From assembly GCA_041628225.1 (NCBI GenBank), contig JBFKPQ010000027.1, forward strand, positions 1-20,876: a DNA stretch of 20,876 bases, in the 5' to 3' direction. The notes under the pieces are model-generated. The model did not search any database. It was not told the origin of the DNA and was given only the letters and a program-made list of their open reading frames with translations. Positions 6,588 to 13,104 of this stretch are shown piece after piece. The position numbers were made by a program, and so were the translations under genes. Source of the DNA: JBFKPQ01 sp041628225. Its GTDB lineage: Bacteria > Actinomycetota > Acidimicrobiia > Spongiisociales > JAENVV01. Every line of letters begins with the position of its first letter. The first letter of the stretch is position 1.

Positions 6588-6785
6588 ATGAATCCTGTCG
6601 GCTTCGGAATCGACCGCATCTTGCGAGGGTTTCGCCAGAACTCGCAGGCCAGCATCGCGCTGGGAGTGGTGGCACTCTTCTTGGCCTTCCTGCGGCGTGA
6701 GCGGCCCCGCACGCTGCTCTCCAGCAAGGAGCTCGCCCCTGGCGAACGGGTCGTGATCGAGTTGAAGCCGCGTCAGACCCGGTAG
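6588..6785 (+). CDS. Small hypothetical protein with one membrane segment
   Basis: A 65-residue protein starting MNPVGFGIDRILRGFRQNSQ. A short hydrophobic segment (about 22-34, IALGVVALFLAFL) is followed by a basic patch RRERPR and a hydrophilic tail ending VVIELKPRQTR. The hydrophobic run is short for a full span, so it may be a peripheral or single-pass protein. I do not recognise a family. The start is supported by a good -35/-10 pair placing transcription at the ATG. Its 3' end overlaps the convergent gene ending at 6773 by 13 bases. Neighbouring genes on the other strand are also small membrane proteins. Confidence 0.6.
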   Translation: MNPVGFGIDRILRGFRQNSQASIALGVVALFLAFLRRERPRTLLSSKELAPGERVVIELKPRQTR

Positions 6786-6964
6786 ACCTCGACGACCGCA
6801 CCGCCCTGTTTGCCCTGGCGACGTCCCAGCAGGAACACGACGACCGCAAGCAGGATCACACCGGCGATCGCCCACGTTGCACTCGTCTTCGCCGTGTCGC
6901 GCGTCTCGTTCAAGGCGTCCTCGATCTGGCGGGCCTTCGCCTCGATGTCACTGCGATGAACCAC
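6773..6964 (-). CDS. Small membrane protein with amphipathic N-terminus
   Basis: A 63-residue protein starting MVHRSDIEAKARQIEDALNE. The first 30 residues form a charged, probably helical segment. It is followed by one clear transmembrane helix (about 31-47, WAIAGVILLAVVVFLLG) and a basic tail GRRQGKQGG. This order loosely resembles DUF3618-type proteins that often accompany actinobacterial holin-like proteins, but I cannot confirm the family. The GTG at 6964 is supported by GGAGG seven bases upstream, and it overlaps the 3' end of the upstream holin-like gene by 17 bases, so the two are probably co-translated. The stop overlaps the convergent plus-strand gene. Confidence 0.68.
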   Translation of the reverse strand: MVHRSDIEAKARQIEDALNETRDTAKTSATWAIAGVILLAVVVFLLGRRQGKQGGAVVEVYRV

Positions 6965-7253
6965 GACTCATCCTCCATCCGATCAGACCGACCACCGCGG
7001 CGACAGCCAAGAACGCCAGGCCGTAACCCAGCGCACTCCACATCGTCGTGTCGCGCAGGGCGCCCACGATCCACCGAAGCGCGGCGATCGACAGCAGCAC
7101 GCCGCCGATGGCCCACAAGACCGCCGCCGCCAGGCCCATGCCGGCGGTGCGCCCCAGACGTTTGGCGGGGTCGACGGCTTCCTGCTGGAGATACTGCTTC
7201 GACAGATCCACCAATTCGGTGACCATCTGCGGGAGTTCCTGCATGTTGCCCAT
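6948..7253 (-). CDS. Holin-X-like (phage holin superfamily) membrane protein
   Basis: A 101-residue protein starting MGNMQELPQMVTELVDLSKQ. A charged N-terminal helix containing VDLSKQYLQQEAVDPAKRLG leads into two hydrophobic hairpin spans (about 39-63 and 74-94), and the protein ends MSRGSSQ. This is the layout of the actinobacterial putative holin-X family. Despite the name, members are chromosomal, often without any prophage, and their job is unknown; I see no phage genes here. I chose the ATG at 7253 because a TAATGT hexamer sits seven bases upstream, as for a leaderless mRNA. The ATG at 7244 is the alternative. The frame is open up to 7385 but that extension does not look like the family. 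Confidence 0.78.
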   Translation of the reverse strand: MGNMQELPQMVTELVDLSKQYLQQEAVDPAKRLGRTAGMGLAAAVLWAIGGVLLSIAALRWIVGALRDTTMWSALGYGLAFLAVAAVVGLIGWRMSRGSSQ

Positions 7254-7260
7254 GGCCGGG

Positions 7261-7266
7261 ACATTA
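7261..7266 (-). promoter_or_regulatory. Candidate -10 of the holin-X-like gene
   Basis: TAATGT on the minus strand, seven bases before the ATG at 7253. TGGAAG, 16 bases further upstream, matches TTGACA at only three positions. No ribosome site is visible, which suggests a leaderless transcript. Confidence 0.4.
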
Positions 7267-7307
7267 GCCGGTCGCCTGAGCCCTTCCATTCGGCCGCGGC
7301 CGGCAGG

Positions 7308-7313
7308 TAATGT
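7308..7313 (+). promoter_or_regulatory. Candidate -10 of the MFS transporter gene
   Basis: TAATGT on the plus strand, the same hexamer as in the divergent promoter 42 bases away. It is eight bases before an in-frame GTG at 7322. If it is used, translation would start at that GTG, since the ATG at 7310 lies inside the hexamer. The -35 region is poor. Confidence 0.35.
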
Positions 7314-8572
7314 CAACGCTCGTGTCCATCGGATTCCGTCCACCCCAGGGACGTCACCGCGCGCCGGCCACGGGCCTCGGCGCACAGTTCTCGCTGTTCT
7401 GGGTGGGACAGGCCATCTCGCAGCTGGGCGACTACATCGCCCTCATCACGATCCCAACCTTCGTGGCGTTCGAGATCACCGACGAGGAGTTCTTCTTCGG
7501 TCTCGTGACCGCCGCCGAGTCGCTCCCCTCGTTGCTGTTCGGATTCGCGGCCGGAGTGATCGTCGATCGCGCCCGGAAGCGACAGCTCATGATCTTCACG
7601 GATCTGGTGAGGGCGCTCGTGTTCGGAGCGCTGGGCCTGTTGGCGGCGGGCAGATTGGACGCCGGTCCGTGGGTCGTGATCGCCCTCGCGTTCGTGGCGG
7701 GCACGATGATCACCGCTTTCAATGCCGCTCTGAACGCCGTTATCCCGCGCCTCGTCCGATCGCCGCGGATCAGCGACGCGAACAGCCGCCTCGCCGTGTC
7801 CCAGCAGGTGGCTTTCGTGGCGGGACCTGCCATCGGCGGTCTCGTCATCGAGGGGTACGGGTTCGCGGCGGCATTCTTCCTCAACGCCATGACGTTCGTC
7901 GTGTCGGCCATCACCCTGGCCGGCATCGGCCCGCTCCCGCCCACCGCCGAGGAGTTGGCCCGCACCTCGTTCTGGTCGGAGGCCCGGCAGGGATTCGCCA
8001 TCCTGTGGGAGACCCAGATCCTGCGCTACTCGGCGCTGGCTGCCGTACTCGCCAACTTCGTGGTCGGTTTCATCGAAGCTACGTTCGTGCTCATCGGCAT
8101 CAAGATCCTGGGATATGACGACGGCACCGGGTTGTCGACCCTCTTCATCGCCATGGGCATCGGAGGCATCGCCGGAGCCACATCGGCGCCCTCCATCATT
8201 CGAAAGCTCGGGCTCGGTCGCGTGCTCGTCTTCGGCATGCTGCTCTACGGACTGGGATTTGCCCTGCTCACCTACGTCGCGTCGAGTTGGCAAGGCTACG
8301 TGCTCTTGTTCATCGGTTTTGGTGGGCTCGCTGCGTTGAATGTCTCGATCGCCACACTGCGGCAGACCGCCACTCCGGCTCACGCCCTCGGACGGGTGAC
8401 TTCGCTGTTCCAGGCGTTCGCCTGGAGCGCGCTCCCGATCGGCGCCTTGTTCTGGACCGCCCTCGCCGAACGTTTCGGCCTCGAGACCATTGCGCGCACC
8501 GCCCCACTGCTCATGATCGGAGCAGCCGTGTGGCTCGCCCGCTCCGCCGTGTGGAGCACCGCCGACGCATGA
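7310..8572 (+). CDS. MFS transporter (multidrug-exporter-like)
   Basis: A 420-residue inner-membrane protein with about 12 predicted hydrophobic segments in two halves. After the hydrophilic N-terminus comes QFSLFWVGQAISQLGDYIAL (26-45), typical of the MefA-like exporter branch. The loop between helices 2 and 3 has GVIVDRARKRQLM (82-94), the MFS motif A. PRLVRSPRISDANSRLAVSQ and the later repeat of the same helix pattern also fit. The substrate cannot be told from sequence. The first ATG is at 7310. A GTG at 7322 would fit a leaderless start better, because the ATG lies within a -10-like hexamer. The stop overlaps the next gene as ATGA. It probably leads a three-gene plus-strand operon. Confidence 0.9.
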   Translation: MSTLVSIGFRPPQGRHRAPATGLGAQFSLFWVGQAISQLGDYIALITIPTFVAFEITDEEFFFGLVTAAESLPSLLFGFAAGVIVDRARKRQLMIFTDLVRALVFGALGLLAAGRLDAGPWVVIALAFVAGTMITAFNAALNAVIPRLVRSPRISDANSRLAVSQQVAFVAGPAIGGLVIEGYGFAAAFFLNAMTFVVSAITLAGIGPLPPTAEELARTSFWSEARQGFAILWETQILRYSALAAVLANFVVGFIEATFVLIGIKILGYDDGTGLSTLFIAMGIGGIAGATSAPSIIRKLGLGRVLVFGMLLYGLGFALLTYVASSWQGYVLLFIGFGGLAALNVSIATLRQTATPAHALGRVTSLFQAFAWSALPIGALFWTALAERFGLETIARTAPLLMIGAAVWLARSAVWSTADA

Positions 8573-9474
8573 CCGACCGGCGCCTTCTCTCGACTTCGGA
8601 AGGCGCCAAGGCGGACGCCTTTGGTGTGCCCGAATGGCTGCTGCTTGCAGCGGTCGCCACGATCTGGGGGTCGTCGTTCTTCTTCATCGAGATCGCGCTC
8701 GACGCGTTCTCGCCGTATCTCATCACGTGGTTGAGGATCGCCTTCGGGGCCATGGCACTCCTGCTGGTGCCCGCCGCCCGTCGACCGCTCGAACAAGCCG
8801 ACTGGGGTCGCGTCGCCCTCCTCGGTGCCGTCTGGATGGCCCTGCCGCTGTCGGCGTTTCCCGTCGCGCAGCAATGGATCGACTCGTCCGTGGCGGGAAT
8901 GCTCAACAGCTCGATGCCACTCTTTTCTGCACTCATCGCCGCGCTGCTCCTACGACGGCTGCCCGGGACGCGTCAAATGGCCGGACTCGTCATCGGATTC
9001 GGAGGGATCGTGCTCATCTCGGCGCCGGCCATCCAGGACGACTCTTCGGCGTTCGGCATCGGGCTCATCCTCGCCGCCACCGTGTTCTACGGCCTGGCGG
9101 CCAACCTGGTGGTCCCCCTCCAACAACGTTACGGTGCGCTCCCCGTGCTGCTCCGGGTCCAGCTCGTGGCGGTCGTGCTGACCGCCGCTCCGGCGTTGGG
9201 AACCATCTCCGCCAGCCGGTTCGACCTGACCGCACTCGCCGCAGTGATCGCGCTCGGAGCCCTCGGTACGGGCGTGGCGTTCGTGCTCATGGCGACGCTG
9301 GTTGGTCGCGTCGGGGCAACGCGCGGGTCGGTGACGATCTACTTCGTTCCCGTCGTGGCCATCGTGCTGGGGACCGTGCTGCTGTCGGAGCCCTTCCTGG
9401 TGATCTCCTTCGCCGGCACTCTCGTCGTCCTCGCCGGTGCCTGGCTGACCTCGCGATCGGAAGCACGCCGGTAG
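8569..9474 (+). CDS. EamA/DMT-family transporter
   Basis: A 301-residue inner-membrane protein with about ten hydrophobic segments in two EamA repeats (about 22-150 and 160-295). The first repeat has the typical WGSSFFFIEIALDAFSPYLI and TWLRIAFGAMALL. The second has GTGVAFVLMATLVGRVGATR and YFVPVVAIVLGTVLLSE, where family members carry the usual LxPVxA-and-Glu block. Members export metabolites such as amino acids or other small molecules; the substrate here is unknown. The ATG at 8569 overlaps the MFS stop (ATGA), indicating coupled translation. The frame is open from 8287, but the upstream part lies inside the MFS gene and is Arg-rich. The next gene follows after ten bases. Confidence 0.92.
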   Translation: MTDRRLLSTSEGAKADAFGVPEWLLLAAVATIWGSSFFFIEIALDAFSPYLITWLRIAFGAMALLLVPAARRPLEQADWGRVALLGAVWMALPLSAFPVAQQWIDSSVAGMLNSSMPLFSALIAALLLRRLPGTRQMAGLVIGFGGIVLISAPAIQDDSSAFGIGLILAATVFYGLAANLVVPLQQRYGALPVLLRVQLVAVVLTAAPALGTISASRFDLTALAAVIALGALGTGVAFVLMATLVGRVGATRGSVTIYFVPVVAIVLGTVLLSEPFLVISFAGTLVVLAGAWLTSRSEARR

Positions 9475-9484
9475 CGTTCGGGGC

Positions 9485-11080
9485 GTGACCAACGCCAACC
9501 AGCCTCCACCGTTCGAAGGCACCAATCTGTACACGATCGACGAGACGCTCCGCGCGGGTGTCGCCCGATACGGTGCGGAATGGGCCCACGCCGACCTCGT
9601 CGAACTCGGAGCCACGCTGGGATCGTCGGAATCGTGGCAGCTCGGCCATGATGCCAACCGTCACGAACCGGTGCTCCGCACGCACGACCGGTTCGGCGAG
9701 CGGATCGATCACGTCGACTTCCACCCGGCCTGGCACGCCTTGATGCGACGGTCGGTCGGTGCCGGGCTCCACGCATCTCCGTGGGCGGAGGACCGCCTGG
9801 GCGCCCACGTAGGCCGAGCCGCCGGGTTCTTCCTGACGAGCCAGATCGAAGCGGGACACGGTTGCCCCATCTCGATGACCTACTCCGTCCTTCCGGCGCT
9901 GCGGTGCGAGCCCGACGTCGCAGAGACCTGGACCGAACGGGTGACGTCGCGCACCTACGATCCCCGTTTCCTGCCGCCGGAACAGAAGCAAGGCGTGCTC
10001 TTCGGCATGGGTATGACCGAACGCCAGGGCGGGTCCGACGTGCGAGCCAATGAAACGATGGCCGCTCCCACCGACGACGGATACCGCATCACCGGACAGA
10101 AGTGGTTTTGCTCGGCGCCGATGAACGACGCCTTCTTGGTGCTGGCCCAAGCACCCGACGGATTGACCTGTTTCCTCCTTCCGAGGTTCACGCCAGACGG
10201 TTCGGTCAACGGATTCAGAATCGAGCGGCTGAAGGACAAGCTCGGCAACCGATCCAACGCGTCGGCCGAGGTGACGTTCGAGGCCGCCTATGCGCAGCGG
10301 GTGGGCGAGGAAGGGCGCGGAGTACCCACGATCATCGAGATGGTGAACCACACCCGCCTCGACTGTGTGATCGGCTCGGCGTCGGGCATGCGCCAGGCCG
10401 TCGTGCAGGCAGTCCATCACGCCAGGCACCGCAAGACGTTCGGCCGCCGACTGGTCGATCATCCACTCATGACCAACGTCCTGGCGGATCTCGTGATCGA
10501 ATCGGACGCGGCTCTACTGCTCATGCTGCGCCTCGCGGCCGAGTTCGACGAACCGACCCCGCTACGACGGGTGATGACGCCGATCGCGAAATACTGGGTG
10601 TGCAAGAGGAGCCCGCACGTCGTTGCCGAGGCGCTGGAGTGCCTGGGCGGCAACGGCTACGTGGAGGAATCGATCCTGCCGCGCCTCTTCCGGGAGAGCC
10701 CGCTCAATTCGCTCTGGGAGGGTTCGGGAAACATCATCGCTCTCGATGTTCTGCGAGCGCTGTCGCGCGATCCCGACTCAGGCCCGGCCCTCGTGGAAGA
10801 ACTCGACGCCTCGGCGGGGGCCCACCCCGCCCTCGATCGAGCCATCGCCACATCCAAACGCCTGCTCGCCCACCCGGACGACCCCGAGGTTCACGCGCGG
10901 CGCATCACCGAACATCTCGCCGTGACACTGCAAGCCGCCTTGATGGTCCACCACGCGCCCCGGGCCGCCGCAGAGGCGTTCTGCACCACCCGGCTCGACG
11001 ATGACGGGGGTTACGCGTTCGGAACGATGCCGTCGCGGCTCGACCTCGAACAGATCGTCTCCGGTGCGCCGACGGGCTAG
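9485..11080 (+). CDS. AidB-like acyl-CoA dehydrogenase
   Basis: A 531-residue flavoprotein that aligns along its whole length with E. coli AidB (541 residues) as I remember it. Shared blocks are FHPAWHALM, EAGHGCPISMTY, GMGMTERQGGSDVRAN, ERLKDKLGNRSNAS and LNSLWEGSGNIIALDVLR, with the acyl-CoA-dehydrogenase active-site Glu at 412. E. coli AidB is induced by alkylating agents and binds DNA with its C-terminal domain; its true substrate is debated. The C-terminal domain is present but diverges here, so a DNA role is not shown by sequence, and an ordinary acyl-CoA dehydrogenase role is possible. The start is GTG with a weak ribosome site, ten bases after the EamA gene. The stop overlaps that of the convergent gene. 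Confidence 0.92.
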   Translation: MTNANQPPPFEGTNLYTIDETLRAGVARYGAEWAHADLVELGATLGSSESWQLGHDANRHEPVLRTHDRFGERIDHVDFHPAWHALMRRSVGAGLHASPWAEDRLGAHVGRAAGFFLTSQIEAGHGCPISMTYSVLPALRCEPDVAETWTERVTSRTYDPRFLPPEQKQGVLFGMGMTERQGGSDVRANETMAAPTDDGYRITGQKWFCSAPMNDAFLVLAQAPDGLTCFLLPRFTPDGSVNGFRIERLKDKLGNRSNASAEVTFEAAYAQRVGEEGRGVPTIIEMVNHTRLDCVIGSASGMRQAVVQAVHHARHRKTFGRRLVDHPLMTNVLADLVIESDAALLLMLRLAAEFDEPTPLRRVMTPIAKYWVCKRSPHVVAEALECLGGNGYVEESILPRLFRESPLNSLWEGSGNIIALDVLRALSRDPDSGPALVEELDASAGAHPALDRAIATSKRLLAHPDDPEVHARRITEHLAVTLQAALMVHHAPRAAAEAFCTTRLDDDGGYAFGTMPSRLDLEQIVSGAPTG

Positions 11081-12855
11081 AAAGCCTCGGCGTCGATCGC
11101 CACGAGGGGCGCGACGCCTGCGGTGATCGACGGTACGAGACCGATGGCTCGCGGCAGCCGTTGCGTGAGGAAGAAGGCAGCCGTCGCCAGCTTCTGCTCA
11201 TACCAGTCCTTGTCGGCAGTCCCTGATCGCAGCTGCACGTCGGCCACGAGTGCCGACCGTGCCATCATCCAGCCGCCGGTCAACGTTCCCAGCAACTCGA
11301 GGTACGGCGTGGCACCGGCCAGCCGGTCGTTGACGTCGGCCGCCAACAGCCAGGCCGTGGCGTCACGTGCCGCGGTCAGCGCATCGCCGAAGGCTGCGCC
11401 CAGGTGGTCGAGCCCTGCTTCGGTCAGCTGGAGGTTCGTCGCAGCCATGTCGGCCAGCAGGTCGCCGACGACGCCACCTTCGCGCATGGGCAACTTGCGC
11501 ATCACCAGGTCGATGGCCTGAATTCCGTTCGTGCCCTCGTAGATGGGAGCGATGCGACTGTCCCGCCAATGCTGCGCGACGCCGGTCTCTTCGACGTATC
11601 CCATGCCGCCGTACACCTGGATCGCCAGAGATGTCAGCTCGACGCCGAGATCGGTGCACCAGCCTTTCGACAAAGGCGTCAGCAGCGCCATGCGCTCGTC
11701 CGCCGCCCGGCGTGCCTCCTCGTCATCCAGCGCGGCGGCGTGATCGATGGCGAGCGCGTTGAGGTAGAGCAGCCCGCGCATGGCCTCGATGCCGGCTCGC
11801 ATCGTCATGAGCATGCGCCGCACGTCCGGGTGGTCGACGATGGGCGACGAAGTGCCGGGCTCGGCTCCAACCGCGCGACCCTGCTTGCGGGTCCGCGCGT
11901 ATTCGGCGGCCATCTGGTAGCTGCGCTCGGCAACGGCCAACCCTTCGAGCCCGACCGTCAAACGGGCGTTGTTCATCATCGTGAACATGTACTGCATGCC
12001 CCGATGCTCCTCGCCGATCAGGTACCCGATGGCTCCGCCCGCTTCCCCGAACGCCAGCACGGCGGTCGGCGAGGCGTTGATGCCCAACTTGTGTTCGAGG
12101 GACACACAGCGCACGTCGTTGCGGCCGGCGAGCGAGCCGTCGTCGTCGACGAGGAACTTGGGCACGATGAAGAGGCTGATCCCCTTCGTTCCGGGCGGGG
12201 CATCGGGGGTCCGAGCCAGGACCAGGTGGATGATGTTCTCCGCCATGTCGTGTTCGCCCCAAGTGATGAAGATCTTGGTACCGGCGATCGACCACGAACC
12301 GTCGTCGTTGGGAGTGGCCCGAGTTCGAAGGGCTCCCACGTCCGAGCCGGCCTCCGGCTCGGTGAGGTTCATGGTGCCCGACCAACGACCGGTGATCATG
12401 GCTTCGAGGTAACGGTCCTTCTGCTCCTCGGACCCGTGGACCGTGAGCGCCTCGATGGCGCCTTGCGTCAACATCGGGCACAGCGAGAATGCCATGCTGG
12501 CTGAGACCGTGAGTTCCTGGTTCGCGAGGCCGACCAGCCACGGGAGTCCGCCACCGCCGTAGTCGGGATCGAACTGGATTCCCGGCCAGCCCGCTTCACA
12601 GTAGGCCGCATAGGCGTCGGCGAACCCGGGAGGCGTCGTCACCTGGCCGTCCTCGTCGACGCGGCTCCCGATCTCGTCCCCGACGCGGTTGAGCGGTGCG
12701 ATGACTTCGGCGTTGAAGCGACCCGCTTCGGCGAGGAGACCGGCGACGTCATCGACGTCGACGTGTGAAAAACGATCGAGAGCGAGCAACGATTCCAGAT
12801 CGAGCAGTTCGTTGAGCACGAAGTGCATGTCGCGCAGCGGAGGCGTGTAGGTCAT
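11077..12855 (-). CDS. Acyl-CoA dehydrogenase of the DmdC type
   Basis: A 592-residue FAD enzyme with the fold order of long acyl-CoA dehydrogenases: an N-terminal helical domain with the family start YTPPLRDMHFVLNELLD, the FAD/substrate block MNLTEPEAGSDVGALRT (162-178), TKIFITWGEHD, a middle beta domain, the C-terminal helical domain with QVYGGMGYVEET, and an extra C-terminal domain. The catalytic base should be Glu440 in IYEGTNGIQ. Length and N-terminus match the group often annotated as 3-methylmercaptopropionyl-CoA dehydrogenase (DmdC). The same group includes general fatty acyl-CoA dehydrogenases, so the substrate is not settled, and no other dmd genes are present. The ATG at 12855 lacks a ribosome site. 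The 3' end is back to back with the AidB-like gene. Confidence 0.93.
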   Translation of the reverse strand: MTYTPPLRDMHFVLNELLDLESLLALDRFSHVDVDDVAGLLAEAGRFNAEVIAPLNRVGDEIGSRVDEDGQVTTPPGFADAYAAYCEAGWPGIQFDPDYGGGGLPWLVGLANQELTVSASMAFSLCPMLTQGAIEALTVHGSEEQKDRYLEAMITGRWSGTMNLTEPEAGSDVGALRTRATPNDDGSWSIAGTKIFITWGEHDMAENIIHLVLARTPDAPPGTKGISLFIVPKFLVDDDGSLAGRNDVRCVSLEHKLGINASPTAVLAFGEAGGAIGYLIGEEHRGMQYMFTMMNNARLTVGLEGLAVAERSYQMAAEYARTRKQGRAVGAEPGTSSPIVDHPDVRRMLMTMRAGIEAMRGLLYLNALAIDHAAALDDEEARRAADERMALLTPLSKGWCTDLGVELTSLAIQVYGGMGYVEETGVAQHWRDSRIAPIYEGTNGIQAIDLVMRKLPMREGGVVGDLLADMAATNLQLTEAGLDHLGAAFGDALTAARDATAWLLAADVNDRLAGATPYLELLGTLTGGWMMARSALVADVQLRSGTADKDWYEQKLATAAFFLTQRLPRAIGLVPSITAGVAPLVAIDAEAF

Positions 12856-12861
12856 GGGTCG

Positions 12862-12867
12862 ATGTTA
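12862..12867 (-). promoter_or_regulatory. Candidate -10 of the DmdC-like gene
   Basis: TAACAT on the minus strand is six bases before the ATG at 12855, with no ribosome site between, again the spacing of a leaderless mRNA. No good -35 is visible. The rest of 12868-12979, between this gene and the tRNA, shows nothing else I can name. Confidence 0.35.
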
Positions 12868-12979
12868 GGCAACGCTGACGCCATCCCTCGTGGCGCCGTC
12901 GGCCCCGATGCGGACCCGTCCAAAGGTGCCCGTGCCCTTCGGCGCCGTCCTCTGGCGCGGCAGAAGGCTGCGGTGGCGG

Positions 12980-13066
12980 TGGTGTCGGAGGGGGGACTTG
13001 AACCCCCACGCCCTTGCGGGCACTAGCCCCTCAAGCTAGCGCGTCTGCCAATTCCGCCACTCCGAC
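12980..13066 (-). tRNA. tRNA-Leu (anticodon GAG)
   Basis: The 87-base minus-strand sequence folds as a class II tRNA. The acceptor stem GTCGGAG (5') pairs with CTCCGAC (3') over seven base pairs, and the D arm contains GGCGGAATTGGCAGACGC. The anticodon stem CTAGC/GCTAG encloses the loop TTGAGGG, giving anticodon GAG. A variable arm TGCCCGCAAGGGCG and a T arm GGGGGTTCAAGTCCCCC follow. The discriminator is A and CCA is encoded (12980-12982). It reads the leucine codons CUC and CUU. It lies 38 bases after the solute-binding protein gene on the same strand and could be processed from the secG transcript. Confidence 0.95.
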
Positions 13067-13104
13067 GTGGTGCGGGCTGGGGAGTATAACGGTCGCCGCT
13101 CGCC

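Noticed and set aside
6455..6727. Upstream extension of trmI
   Set aside because: The frame stays open but the residues are unlike TrmI, and the stretch contains the divergent promoter and another gene. The GTG at 6454 fits the family start.
6948..7253. Prophage remnant suggested by the holin-like protein
   Set aside because: No lysin, tail, integrase or attachment site is nearby, and holin-X-type proteins are common chromosomal genes in actinobacteria.
7313..8383. 356-codon minus-strand open frame
   Set aside because: Antisense to the MFS transporter; very polar, with no family marks.
12823..13026. Plus-strand reading frame ending in a GGLEPPRPCGH-like tail
   Set aside because: This tail is the usual artefact of translating the antisense of a tRNA-Leu. 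The frame covers the tRNA at 12980-13066 and the start of the DmdC-like gene.
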